From assembly GCA_016201195.1 (NCBI GenBank), contig JACQDI010000970.1, positions 1 to 11,839 of the forward strand: DNA of 11,839 nt, given 5' to 3'. The position numbers were made by a program, and so were the translations under genes. Positions 1 to 6,915 of this stretch are shown one piece after another; position 1 is the first letter of the stretch; each line of letters starts with the position of its first letter. This DNA is from Acidobacteriota bacterium (GTDB taxonomy: Bacteria > Acidobacteriota > Terriglobia > Bryobacterales > JACQDG01). The notes under the pieces are model-generated. The model saw nothing but the letters and a program-made list of their open reading frames with translations. It was not told the DNA's origin and did no database searches.

Positions 1-1406
1 ACCTCGCGGGCCATGGTGAAATGCGTGTCGGCGATCAGGGAAGTGGTGGCGATGTAAGTGTGGCCGACGGTGGCGTTTTTGGTGGGCGCGGTGAGGCCCC
101 GGCGGGTGGAGTGGATGTTGTTGGGGACCATGGGGGTGACCAGGGCAAAGTCCTGCTGGAAGTATCTCCCCAGAAAACTGTGCTTGGTGTTCAAACGGTA
201 GTCGCCGCGCAGCACGTAGTCATTGGTATCTTCCTGGGAGAACAGACTGTAGCGGGTGAAGCCATCGGGGTCGGGCAGCGGCGAAAACCCCAGCAGGGAT
301 TGGGCCGCCGGCGACTGACGGCTTTTCGGGATGATGTTGTTGGGGAACGGCTGGCCGTTGGTCGGGTCCTTGATGGCGATCGGCGGGTTCCTCTGGAGCA
401 GCGAGGAGAAATCGCCGTTGCGGAAGGGCGCCGGCATGGTCAGCGTCTGGCCGCCTCCCTGGATCTGCCGCAGCCAGGTCCGCTGGTAGCCGCCAAACAG
501 GAAGAGCTTGTCCTTGACGACCGGTCCGCCGAGGGTGAAGCCGCCCTGGTTGCGCTTCAACCCGTCCGGCAAACGGGAGAAGAAGCCGTTGGCGTTGAGG
601 TTTGTGTTGCGGATGAACCAGAACACGTCGCCGTGGTACTCGTTGGTGCCGCTCTTGGTCACGATGTTGACCGCGCCGCCGGAACTCTTGCCGATCTCCA
701 GGCCCGCGTTGCTGGTCTGGACGCTGAACTCCTGCACCGCATCGGGGAACGGAAACGCCAGGTTGGTGTTGAACAAGTTGTCCTGGTTGTCGCCGCCGTC
801 CAGGGTGTATTTGAGATTGTTCTGGCGGGAGCCGTTGACGGAGAACTGCTTGGCGCCGCGGGCCGAGTAGGCGCCCAGGCCGGCGTCCCCGTCGGGGCCG
901 CCCTGGGGCTGCACGCCGGGCACCGTCAACGTCAGGTCTGCCAGGTTCCGCCCATTCAGAGGAAGATCCATGACCCGTTTCATGTCCACAACCGTCTTGA
1001 CCGTGGCGTTGCTGGTTTCGACCGTCGCGCCCGAGGACTCCACGGTGACCGACGTGGAGATCTCGCCGACCTCGAGCTTCACGTCGATCTTGACGTTGTC
1101 GTTGACCTGGAGCGAGACCCCGGTGGCTTCGTATTTCTTGAAGCCGGGCTGCTCAACCGAGATCCGGTATTCGCCGACCGGGAGCAGCGGGAACAGATAC
1201 TCGCCGGCCGGGTTGGAAACAGCCGTCCGGACCTGGTTGGTCGCCACGTGGGTCAGTGTGACCTTAGCTCCGGGAATGACCGCCCCTTGCGAATCGACAA
1301 CGCTGCCGTAGATGCCGGCCGTGCCGCGCTGTTGAGCCCAGGCAGAAACGGCGATGCACAGAATCGCCAAGAGACAGGAAAACAACCCGCGAAGCTCGTC
1401 GCGCAT
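1..1406 (-). CDS. Oar-like TonB-dependent receptor, N-terminal part (cut by window edge)
   Basis: An outer-membrane receptor expected to import a large substrate using energy from TonB. The visible 468 codons are open from an ATG at 1406 to the left edge, so the C-terminal barrel is missing. Residues 1-24 form a signal peptide (hydrophobic LLAILCIAVSA, then AWA before Q25). Residues about 28-113 are a carboxypeptidase regulatory-like beta-sandwich (GSVVDSQGAVIPGAKV, PVGEYRISVEQPGF). Residues about 135-255 are the plug, with the typical LPLNGRNLADLTLTVPGV, SVNGSRQNN, TLDGGDNQDN and SGGAVNIVTKSGTNEYHGD. The barrel begins after that. Full-length relatives are usually about 1,000-1,200 residues. 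An AGGGGG site (1418-1413) sits 6 bases before ATG 1406; a second in-frame ATG directly precedes it at 1409 and would leave only 3 bases. No TonB box is obvious. The substrate cannot be told from the sequence; in Acidobacteriota such receptors are numerous and often tied to glycan or peptide uptake. Confidence 0.93.
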   Translation of the reverse strand, partial: MRDELRGLFSCLLAILCIAVSAWAQQRGTAGIYGSVVDSQGAVIPGAKVTLTHVATNQVRTAVSNPAGEYLFPLLPVGEYRISVEQPGFKKYEATGVSLQVNDNVKIDVKLEVGEISTSVTVESSGATVETSNATVKTVVDMKRVMDLPLNGRNLADLTLTVPGVQPQGGPDGDAGLGAYSARGAKQFSVNGSRQNNLKYTLDGGDNQDNLFNTNLAFPFPDAVQEFSVQTSNAGLEIGKSSGGAVNIVTKSGTNEYHGDVFWFIRNTNLNANGFFSRLPDGLKRNQGGFTLGGPVVKDKLFLFGGYQRTWLRQIQGGGQTLTMPAPFRNGDFSSLLQRNPPIAIKDPTNGQPFPNNIIPKSRQSPAAQSLLGFSPLPDPDGFTRYSLFSQEDTNDYVLRGDYRLNTKHSFLGRYFQQDFALVTPMVPNNIHSTRRGLTAPTKNATVGHTYIATTSLIADTHFTMARE

Positions 1407-1412
1407 CATACA

Positions 1413-1418
1413 CCCCCT
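1413..1418 (-). promoter_or_regulatory. Ribosome binding site of the TonB-dependent receptor
   Basis: Minus-strand AGGGGG lies 6 bases before the ATG at 1406 and 3 bases before the ATG at 1409. The spacing favours 1406. Confidence 0.6.
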
Positions 1419-1433
1419 ATTGGTTTACTTGAA

Positions 1434-1462
1434 AAGGTATCATTGTCCCGGACGAGGGTCAA
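1434..1462 (-). promoter_or_regulatory. Candidate sigma70-type promoter for the receptor gene
   Basis: On the minus strand, TTGACC (1462-1457, 5 of 6 to the -35 consensus) is separated by exactly 17 bases from TACCTT (1439-1434, only 3 of 6 to TATAAT). It lies 25 bases upstream of the receptor's start codon and just past the stop of the biotin-carrier gene. The good -35 and ideal spacing support it; the poor -10 makes it tentative. Confidence 0.35.
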
Positions 1463-1465
1463 GGG

Positions 1466-1493
1466 CTATTCCACTTCACTTCTATTCCACTTC
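1466..1493. repeat. 12-base direct repeat spanning the biotin-carrier stop codon
   Basis: CTATTCCACTTC occurs at 1466-1477 and again at 1482-1493, separated by four bases. The second copy encodes the last residues and TAG stop of the carrier gene (minus strand GAAGTGGAATAG). The first is a noncoding copy directly downstream. It looks like a small tandem duplication. Confidence 0.8.
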
Positions 1494-1940
1494 GGCGAGG
1501 GTTTCCCCGCCGGTGACGGCGGCGCCTTCGGAGACACGCAGGGCGACCACGCGGCCGGCCTTGGGGGAGCGGATTTCGTTCTGCATCTTCATGGCCTCAA
1601 TCACCACTAGGCCCTGGCCGGCCGAGACCTCGGCGCCCTCGGCAACCAGCACGCGAACCACCTTGCCGGGCATGGGGGAAGCCACTTTTTGGCGGCCAGC
1701 GGCCTGGAGCGCACCGCGAGCGCGGGCCAGACGGCGCGGGTCGCGCACCTGCACCGCGTAGCGGCGGCCATTCACTGCGGCGTAGTAACAGTCCTCGCCA
1801 GGCTCGATTTTCACCTCGTAGCTGCGCTCCCCGATGAGGATGGAATAGACGCCCGGCTCAACCTCGCGCGCGTCGGCCGGCGTGGCTTCGTCGAGGTCCA
1901 GGGTCCGGGGACGGCCGTCGATGACGATCTCGAGTTTCAT
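1482..1940 (-). CDS. Biotin carboxyl carrier domain protein of an acyl-CoA carboxylase
   Basis: A 152-residue carrier that shuttles carboxyl groups on a lysine-linked biotin between the biotin carboxylase and a carboxyltransferase. The C-terminal biotinyl domain (about 85-152) contains SPMPGKVV and the attachment motif EAMKM at 115-119, with K118 as the biotinylated lysine. The N-terminal half (about 1-75: YSILIGERSYEVKIE, YYAAVNGRRYAVQV) is a beta-rich segment like the linker domain between carboxylase and carrier in propionyl- or methylcrotonyl-CoA carboxylase alpha subunits. It is not the Ala/Pro-rich linker of classical AccB. The ATG (1940) overlaps the TGA of accC as ATGA, so translation is probably coupled. 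No carboxyltransferase gene is in the window, so the acyl-CoA substrate (acetyl, propionyl or other) is open. I leave the symbol blank because accB would imply the fatty-acid enzyme. Confidence 0.93.
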   Translation of the reverse strand: MKLEIVIDGRPRTLDLDEATPADAREVEPGVYSILIGERSYEVKIEPGEDCYYAAVNGRRYAVQVRDPRRLARARGALQAAGRQKVASPMPGKVVRVLVAEGAEVSAGQGLVVIEAMKMQNEIRSPKAGRVVALRVSEGAAVTGGETLAEVE

Positions 1941-3439
1941 CGCAGCAGGCTGCTCCGGCCCTCGGATCTCCAGCGGGATCGCGCCGGAGGGGCTGCCCCG
2001 TTGGCCGGTCGTGATCGCAGCGCATATAACGCGGCGGCCAGGGCGGCGGCGTGTTCTTGTTCAGGATCCCCATCCGCTGCCGCCGCCTGCCGCGACATCC
2101 AACGGTCGATGAAACCGGTGTCCAGGCGGCCTTCGCGAAACTCGGCGCTTACGAGGATGCTCCGGAAAAAGCTGAGATTCGTCTTGATGCCGGTAATGTG
2201 GTACTCGCCGAGCGCGCGCTCGAGCCGGGCAATGGCTTCCGGCCGCGTGGGCGCCCACACGGCCAGTTTGGCAATGAGCGGATCGTATTCGAGGGGCACG
2301 GTCCAGCCGGGGTAGGCGCCCGAATCCACGCGCACGCCTGGACCGGCCGGCCGGTCCAGGGTCAGGATCTTGCCCGGCGAGGGGAAGAAGTTGTTGTCGG
2401 GATCCTCGGCGTAGACGCGGCACTCGATGGCCGCGCCGCGCCAGTCGATCTGGTCCTGAGTGAGCGAAAGCGGCTCGCCGGCGGCGATTCGGATCTGCTC
2501 TTTCACCAGGTCCACGCCAGTCACCAGCTCCGTAACCGGGTGCTCAACCTGGAGTCGCGTATTCATTTCCAGGAAGTAGAACCGCCGGTCCCGGTCGACC
2601 AGGAATTCGACGGTGCCGGCGTTGTAGTAGCCGGCGGCGCGTGCCACGCGCACGGCGGTCTCGCCCATTTCGCGGCGCATTTCCGGGTGCGCGGCCACCA
2701 GCGGCGAAGGGCACTCCTCAACAACCTTCTGGTGGCGGCGCTGCAAGGAACACTCGCGTTCGCCGAGATGGATGACGCGGCCGTGGCGATCGCCCAGCAC
2801 CTGGATCTCGACGTGCCGGGGCGTCACGAGATATTTCTCGATGTACAGGCTGGGGTCGCCGAAGGCGCGTTCGGCCTCGCTGGCGGCTTCGCGCAAGGCC
2901 GCCAGCAGATCCGCCTCGCGCTCGACGACGCGCATGCCCTTGCCCCCACCGCCGGCGGCCGCCTTGACCAGCACGGGATAGCCGATACGGCCGGCCTCGC
3001 CTCGCGCTTCGTCTGCGCCCGCGACCGCACCGTCGGCGCCGGGGACCACCGGAACGCCCGCGGCGATCATGGCTCGCCGCGCTGCGGTCTTCGATCCCAT
3101 CAACACCATGGATGCAGCGCTCGGCCCGATGAAGGCGAGCCGCGCCTCCTCGCAGGCCCGGGCCAGCTCCGCGTTTTCGCTCAGGAACCCGTAGCCTGGA
3201 TGAATCGCTTCGGCGCCGCTCGTACGCGCGGCGTCGAGGATCCGCTCGATCGACAGGTAGCTTTGGAAAGCAGGCGCCGGCCCGATCGCCACCGCCTCAT
3301 CGGCCATGCGCACGTGCAGCGCCGTACGGTCGACCTCGGAATACACGGCCACCGAGGGAATGTCCATCTCCCGGCAGGCGCGGATGACCCGCACGGCGAT
3401 CTCGCCGCGGTTCGCGATCAGGATTTTTCGGAATGGCAT
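1937..3439 (-). CDS. accC: Biotin carboxylase subunit
   Basis: ATP-dependent carboxylation of biotin on the partner carrier protein, using bicarbonate; cytoplasmic. The 500 residues show the whole fold: N-terminal IANRGEIAVRVIRACRE (8-24), HPGYGFLSEN (80-89), the glycine-rich ATP loop AAGGGGKGMR (161-170), ERECSLQRRHQKVVEE (227-242), and the active-site segment EMNTRLQVEHPVTE (291-304), followed by ECRVYAEDP (339-347). All key residues look intact. Stand-alone AccC is about 450 residues. The extra C-terminal tail (about 450-500, Ala-rich, ending SRWRSEGRSSLLR) resembles the linker that follows the carboxylase domain in fused acyl-CoA carboxylase alpha subunits. The start at 3439 lies inside the end of the DUF971 gene (22-base overlap). 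It has no clear Shine-Dalgarno, which fits translational coupling. The downstream carrier gene overlaps by 4 bases. Its general class is certain; the particular carboxylase it belongs to is not. Confidence 0.95.
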   Translation of the reverse strand: MPFRKILIANRGEIAVRVIRACREMDIPSVAVYSEVDRTALHVRMADEAVAIGPAPAFQSYLSIERILDAARTSGAEAIHPGYGFLSENAELARACEEARLAFIGPSAASMVLMGSKTAARRAMIAAGVPVVPGADGAVAGADEARGEAGRIGYPVLVKAAAGGGGKGMRVVEREADLLAALREAASEAERAFGDPSLYIEKYLVTPRHVEIQVLGDRHGRVIHLGERECSLQRRHQKVVEECPSPLVAAHPEMRREMGETAVRVARAAGYYNAGTVEFLVDRDRRFYFLEMNTRLQVEHPVTELVTGVDLVKEQIRIAAGEPLSLTQDQIDWRGAAIECRVYAEDPDNNFFPSPGKILTLDRPAGPGVRVDSGAYPGWTVPLEYDPLIAKLAVWAPTRPEAIARLERALGEYHITGIKTNLSFFRSILVSAEFREGRLDTGFIDRWMSRQAAAADGDPEQEHAAALAAALYALRSRPANGAAPPARSRWRSEGRSSLLR

Positions 3440-3753
3440 TGCGCGCAGGGACAGATGCCCCGCAGGTGCTCAAACGAGTAAATGCCGGTCGTGTGACCGT
3501 CGTTCCACAGGAACCGCAGTGCGTACCGGCCCACTGGCTCGACCCCGTCCATTTTCAAAACCTTCTTATACATCTGAAACGGCGCCGGCGGCGCGGCCGG
3601 CGCGCCGGTCCCGTGCGCGTTCGTGCAGGTCGCGCAAGGACAGTGGTCGCGCAAATATTGCAGCGTGTATTCGCTGTGGTGCCCGTCCTTCCAGACAATC
3701 TGTACGCCGGAGCAAAGGGAGACCTCGATGTTCTTCGGATCCGTGGACCACAT
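3418..3753 (-). CDS. DUF971 family protein (gamma-butyrobetaine hydroxylase N-terminal-like)
   Basis: A small protein of 111 residues from the ATG at 3753 (MWSTDPKNIEVSL). It matches the DUF971 pattern: an amino-terminal beta strand, VWKDGHHSEY (20-29), LRDHCPCATC (34-43), then RYALRFLWNDGHTTGIYSFEHLRGICPCAQC (77-106; quoted here only as motif landmarks W83, D85, H87, C101, C103, C106). In the related N-terminal domain of gamma-butyrobetaine hydroxylase, a CxCxxC plus one histidine bind zinc; C38, C40, C43 and H87 are the likely equivalents. The molecular role of bacterial DUF971 proteins is not settled; some are linked to iron-sulfur (Mrp/ApbC) functions. An in-frame GTG at 3771 would add six residues but lies inside a palindromic repeat, so I prefer 3753, although neither start has a convincing Shine-Dalgarno. 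The gene overlaps accC by 22 bases and lies 80 bases after rel. Confidence 0.88.
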   Translation of the reverse strand: MWSTDPKNIEVSLCSGVQIVWKDGHHSEYTLQYLRDHCPCATCTNAHGTGAPAAPPAPFQMYKKVLKMDGVEPVGRYALRFLWNDGHTTGIYSFEHLRGICPCAQCHSEKS

Positions 3754-3756
3754 TTT

Positions 3757-3826
3757 ATGCCACAGAGGCACAGAGACACAGAGAAGATGAATTCCAGATC
3801 TCTGTGCCTCTGTGTCTCTGTGGCAT
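3757..3826. repeat. Imperfect palindrome of CACAGAGN tandem units
   Basis: Left arm 3757-3783 and right arm 3800-3826 are inverted copies with 25 of 27 bases matching, around a 16-base loop. Each arm is made of three 8-base units (CACAGAGG, CACAGAGA, CACAGAGA; and CTCTGTGN on the other side) capped by ATGC/GCAT. It fills almost the entire spacer between rel and the DUF971 gene. No T-run follows either arm, so it is not a standard intrinsic terminator. Short-unit palindromes of this sort look like dispersed REP-like elements, which needs a genome-wide count to prove. Confidence 0.85.
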
Positions 3827-3833
3827 TCTGCCT

Positions 3834-6029
3834 TTATAGCTTATGGACCCTCTCCACGTCCCGCACTCCCGGGATGCGCCGCATGGCGCCTACGATGCGC
3901 TCCAGTTGTTTCATGTTCTGGACTTCGAGCGTCATTTCGATCATGGCCGAGCGCGCGGTGTCGGTGGAGGCTTCGACGCTGGTGATGTTGGTGTTATCGT
4001 TGGAGAGGATGCTGGTCACGTCGTTGAGCAAGCCGGGGCGGTCGTCGGTGTGGAGGGTAAGCCGGACCGGGTAGGTGGCCTCCTCGCTCTTGGCCCACTC
4101 GACCTCGATACGGCGCTCGGCTTCGTACATCAGGTTTTCCACGTTGGGGCAGGTTTTGGAGTGGACGGCCACCCCCTTGCCGCGCGTCACGTAGCCGACA
4201 ATCGGCTCGCCCTTGATGGGGTTGCAGCAGCCGGCGCGGTAGACGAGCAGGTCGTCCACACCTTTCACGCTTAACACCTCGTCGCCGGAAACCGGGTGCG
4301 GGCGCGAGGGCCCCTTGGGCAGCTCTACGACCTCTCCGGCTGCCGGCGCGAGCTTGCCCACTACCTGCCGCGCGGAGTACTTGCCGTAGCCGAGCGCGGC
4401 CATCAGGTCCTCCATCTTCCCGCAGCCGTAATCGTGGGCTACGCGCTCCATGGTCTCCGGCGGAACCTTGCTCAGGCTCAGCCCGGCCCGGCGCGCCTCC
4501 TTCTCCAGCAGCTTCGATCCGATCTCCAGCGCCTTCTCGCGCTGGTTGATGTTGATCCAGTGCTTGATCTTGTTGCGGGCGCGGGAGGTCTTTACCACCG
4601 ACAGCCAGTCGCGGCTGGGCGTGTGGCCGGCCTGGGTGAGGATCTCCACAATGTCCCCGTTGCGCAGCTTGGATTTCAGGGGGACGATGCGGCCGTTCAC
4701 CTTGGCGCCGACGCAGGTGTGTCCCACCTCGGTATGGATGGCGTAAGCGAAATCGATGGGAGAAGCGTCGCGGGGGAGGATGATGACCTTGCCTTGCGGG
4801 GTGAAGGTGTAGGCCTCTTCGGGATACAGGTCGATCTTCAGAGTCGACAGGAAGTCGCTGGGGTCCTGTATGTCCCGCTGCCACTCGACCAGTTGACGCA
4901 GCCAGGCCATGCGCTGCTCGTCCATCATGGGGCCCTTGTGGCCCTCTTTGTATTTCCAGTGGGCGGCGATGCCCTCTTCGGCCAGGCGGTGCATCTCCTC
5001 GGTCCGGATCTGCACTTCGAACGGCTGGCCGCTGTGGCTGATCACCGAGGTGTGCAGCGACTGGTAGAGGTTGGGCCGGGGCATGGCGATGAAGTCTTTG
5101 ATGCGGCCCGGCACCGGCCGCCAGTGGTTGTGGATCACCCCCAGTGCGGCGTAGCAGTTCTTCACCGAGTCGGTGATGATGCGCAGAGCGAGCAGGTCGT
5201 AGACCTCGTCAACCGTGCAGTGCTGGCGCTTCAGCTTCTGATAGATGGAATAGCGGCGCTTGATGCGGCCCTCCACTTGCGCCGGCACCTCGGCCTCGCG
5301 CAGCTTGGCGGCGACCTCCTTCTTGATCTCTTCTAGGAACTCTTCATTGGCATGGCGCTTGGATTCGAGCTGGAGGCTGAGGTCGGCGAAGGCGGGGGGA
5401 TCGAGGTAGGCGAAGGCCAGGTCTTCCAGCTCGCCGCGAATCTTGCCCATCCCCAGGCGCAGGGCGATCGGCGCGTAAATCTCCAGGGTCTCCCGGGAGA
5501 TTCGCTCCCGCTTCTCCGGCGGCAGATGCTCGAGGGTGCGTATGTTGTGCAGCCGGTCGGCCAGCTTGACCACGATCACCCGAATGTCGGTGACCATGGC
5601 GAGGAGCATCTTGCGGAAGCTTTCCGCCTGCCGGGCTTCGGGAGAGTAAAAGTCGAGCTTGCTCAGCTTGGTGACGCCATCCACGCAGTGGGCGACTTCC
5701 TTGCCGAACTCCTTTTCCACCTCGGCGACGGTGGCCGTGGTGTCCTCTACCACGTCGTGGAGCAGGCCGGTGGCCAGGCTGACCACGTCCATGCGCATGT
5801 CGGCCAGGGTGTGAGCGACTTCCAGAGGATGGACCATGAACGGCTCGCCGGACTTGCGCTTTTGCAGGCGGTGCCGTTCGGCGGCGAAGTCGAAAGCGCG
5901 GCGCAGCAGGCCCAGGTCTTCCTTGGGGCGTGTCTGCCGCACCTTTCCCTCCAGGTCGCGAAACCGCTCCAGCACTACCGACGGGTTGTCGGATGTGGAC
6001 GGGTCGGCGATGGCAGGCTCGGGAGGCAT
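3834..6029 (-). CDS. rel: Bifunctional (p)ppGpp synthetase/hydrolase, RelA/SpoT family
   Basis: Makes and degrades the alarmone (p)ppGpp that runs the stringent response. From the ATG at 6029 it has 731 residues, a normal length. The order is: HD hydrolase (about 40-170) with metal ligands H67, H91-D92 and D158 (MVHPLEVA, LLHDVVEDT, KLADRLHN); synthetase (about 225-355) with D278, Y322 in PRPNLYQSLHT and E338 in EVQIRT; TGS (about 400-462, EEAYTFTPQGKVIILP); a helical region; a zinc-finger/conserved-cysteine domain with C601-C602, H623 and C627; and a C-terminal ACT domain (about 655-731, DDRPGLLNDVTSILS). Both catalytic halves look intact, so it is bifunctional. A TTG at 6038 extends the frame by three residues but falls in a terminator T-run. 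GGTGA just before ATG 6029 matches the 3' part of the Shine-Dalgarno consensus. The gene starts 8 bases after an intrinsic terminator, suggesting leader control. Confidence 0.96.
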   Translation of the reverse strand: MPPEPAIADPSTSDNPSVVLERFRDLEGKVRQTRPKEDLGLLRRAFDFAAERHRLQKRKSGEPFMVHPLEVAHTLADMRMDVVSLATGLLHDVVEDTTATVAEVEKEFGKEVAHCVDGVTKLSKLDFYSPEARQAESFRKMLLAMVTDIRVIVVKLADRLHNIRTLEHLPPEKRERISRETLEIYAPIALRLGMGKIRGELEDLAFAYLDPPAFADLSLQLESKRHANEEFLEEIKKEVAAKLREAEVPAQVEGRIKRRYSIYQKLKRQHCTVDEVYDLLALRIITDSVKNCYAALGVIHNHWRPVPGRIKDFIAMPRPNLYQSLHTSVISHSGQPFEVQIRTEEMHRLAEEGIAAHWKYKEGHKGPMMDEQRMAWLRQLVEWQRDIQDPSDFLSTLKIDLYPEEAYTFTPQGKVIILPRDASPIDFAYAIHTEVGHTCVGAKVNGRIVPLKSKLRNGDIVEILTQAGHTPSRDWLSVVKTSRARNKIKHWININQREKALEIGSKLLEKEARRAGLSLSKVPPETMERVAHDYGCGKMEDLMAALGYGKYSARQVVGKLAPAAGEVVELPKGPSRPHPVSGDEVLSVKGVDDLLVYRAGCCNPIKGEPIVGYVTRGKGVAVHSKTCPNVENLMYEAERRIEVEWAKSEEATYPVRLTLHTDDRPGLLNDVTSILSNDNTNITSVEASTDTARSAMIEMTLEVQNMKQLERIVGAMRRIPGVRDVERVHKL

Positions 6030-6030
6030 G

Positions 6031-6035
6031 TCACC
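6031..6035 (-). promoter_or_regulatory. Ribosome binding site of rel
   Basis: Minus-strand GGTGA ends one base before the ATG at 6029. It corresponds to the 3' half of the AGGAGGTGATC consensus, so the short gap is consistent with a normally aligned ribosome. It argues against the TTG at 6038. Confidence 0.45.
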
Positions 6036-6036
6036 C

Positions 6037-6077
6037 AAAAAAAATGCTGTAGGGCAAGCCAGAGACTTACCCTACAG
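6037..6077 (-). terminator. Intrinsic terminator between the TPR gene and rel
   Basis: Read on the minus strand, CTGTAGGGTAAG (6077-6066) pairs with CTTGCCCTACAG (6058-6047), 11 of 12 positions pairing canonically and one being an apposed T/G wobble, with a 7-base loop. It is followed by CA and eight T residues (6044-6037). This is a textbook Rho-independent terminator at the end of the tonB-exbB-exbD-TPR run, 24 bases past the TPR stop codon. Confidence 0.85.
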
Positions 6078-6082
6078 CCCGT

Positions 6083-6088
6083 ATTATA
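6083..6088 (-). promoter_or_regulatory. Candidate -10 element for rel
   Basis: A perfect TATAAT on the minus strand lies 12 bases after the TPR stop codon. The expected transcription start, about 7 bases downstream, falls at about 6076, the first bases of the terminator stem. The -35 position (6111-6106, AAACCA) is a poor match and there is no TG extension, so the promoter is uncertain. Confidence 0.4.
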
Positions 6089-6100
6089 GCTCGCTTGTCG

Positions 6101-6910
6101 TTAGCTGGTTTTGGGCGCCGCGGGACCTTCGGCCTTCTTCTTCTTCAAGTCGAGGGTCTTCTGCATCCACTGGTCGGCCTGAGCGGTGATTCTCTTGCTC
6201 TCCTCGACCGTATCGACGATGTCGGCCTGCTGGCGGTATAACAGGCTCAGGTAGCCCATGGCGTCCTCGTAGTTGGGATCGATGGCCAGGGCCTTCTGCA
6301 GCATCTCGATGCCTTCCTTGATCACTGGCTCGCTCTTCTCGCGCAGCGCTTCCCGGGCTTTCTTGTCCTTGATGGGGCCGGGCTCCTCGGGCCGCATGCC
6401 GATCTTGGCGCGCACCTCGGTGTTGGGCTGGAAGGCGCGCGTCCAGTCGATCACGGCGATGTTGTAGTAGGCTTCCTTCTTCTGACTGTTCACCTTGATC
6501 AGCTTCACGTACCAGTCCTTCGCTTCGTCGAACTTCTTCTGGTTGAAGGTCAGCGAACCGAGGCTCTCGATAGCCAGGCTGTTGTTCTGGTCCCGGTCGA
6601 GGACTTCCATGAAGCCCTTCATGGCCGCCTCGGCGTTGCGCTTGTTCTCCTCCGACTCCGCGCCGGGCACGTACTGGCTCATGTAGGCGCTGGCCAGGTA
6701 GAGCCGGGCGTTGAGGAAGTTGGGGTCCAACTGGATGGCCCGCTTGAAGCACTCGACGGCCTGCGGGTAGTTGGCATTCTTGAACGCGTTGACGCCTTTG
6801 TTGAGCTGGTCGCGGGCGCGCAGCGACTGAATCGCATTGGTGCAGCCGGTAGTCCCGACGAAGAGGAACAGGACAACTGCAGCGGTCAGGGTTAAGTTGT
6901 AACGCTTCAT
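6101..6910 (-). CDS. TPR-repeat lipoprotein
   Basis: A predicted envelope lipoprotein of 269 residues from the ATG at 6910. The N-terminus has a charged start (MKRYN), a hydrophobic stretch (about 6-19) and a possible lipobox GTTGC with C23 as the lipidated cysteine; the -3 residue is threonine, which is atypical. Two recognisable tetratricopeptide units follow: about 34-65 (LNKGVNAFKNANYPQAVECF, AIQLDP) and about 196-229 (IKEGIEMLQKALAIDPNYED), with further helical repeats between (LAIESLGSLTFNQKKFDEAK at 112-131). TPRs bind protein partners. It follows the second exbD by 13 bases and has its own AGGGAG site, so it is the last gene of the TonB run. A role as partner or scaffold of that system is inferred from position only. 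A longer frame from 6940 would overlap exbD and miss the Shine-Dalgarno. Confidence 0.88.
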   Translation of the reverse strand: MKRYNLTLTAAVVLFLFVGTTGCTNAIQSLRARDQLNKGVNAFKNANYPQAVECFKRAIQLDPNFLNARLYLASAYMSQYVPGAESEENKRNAEAAMKGFMEVLDRDQNNSLAIESLGSLTFNQKKFDEAKDWYVKLIKVNSQKKEAYYNIAVIDWTRAFQPNTEVRAKIGMRPEEPGPIKDKKAREALREKSEPVIKEGIEMLQKALAIDPNYEDAMGYLSLLYRQQADIVDTVEESKRITAQADQWMQKTLDLKKKKAEGPAAPKTS

Positions 6911-6915
6911 CTCCA

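Noticed and set aside
21..1610. Long plus-strand open frame of about 529 codons
   Set aside because: It lies opposite the TonB-dependent receptor, whose minus-strand frame has clear plug and regulatory-domain motifs. The plus-strand product has no recognisable domain and is the usual antisense frame of GC-rich coding DNA.
2051..3481. Long plus-strand open frame of about 476 codons
   Set aside because: It is antisense to the biotin carboxylase, which shows all family motifs in the minus frame. The plus product is low-complexity and unlike any family I know.
3757..3826. CRISPR-like or terminator reading of the CACAGAGN repeat
   Set aside because: The units are only 8 bases long and contiguous with no spacers, so it is not CRISPR. 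No T-run follows the stem on either strand, so an intrinsic terminator is not supported.
3994..5336. Open frames antisense to or out of frame with rel (3994-4884 minus, 4296-5336 plus)
   Set aside because: The rel frame is intact with every catalytic and regulatory domain. These alternatives have Arg/Gly/Pro-biased products typical of shadow frames.
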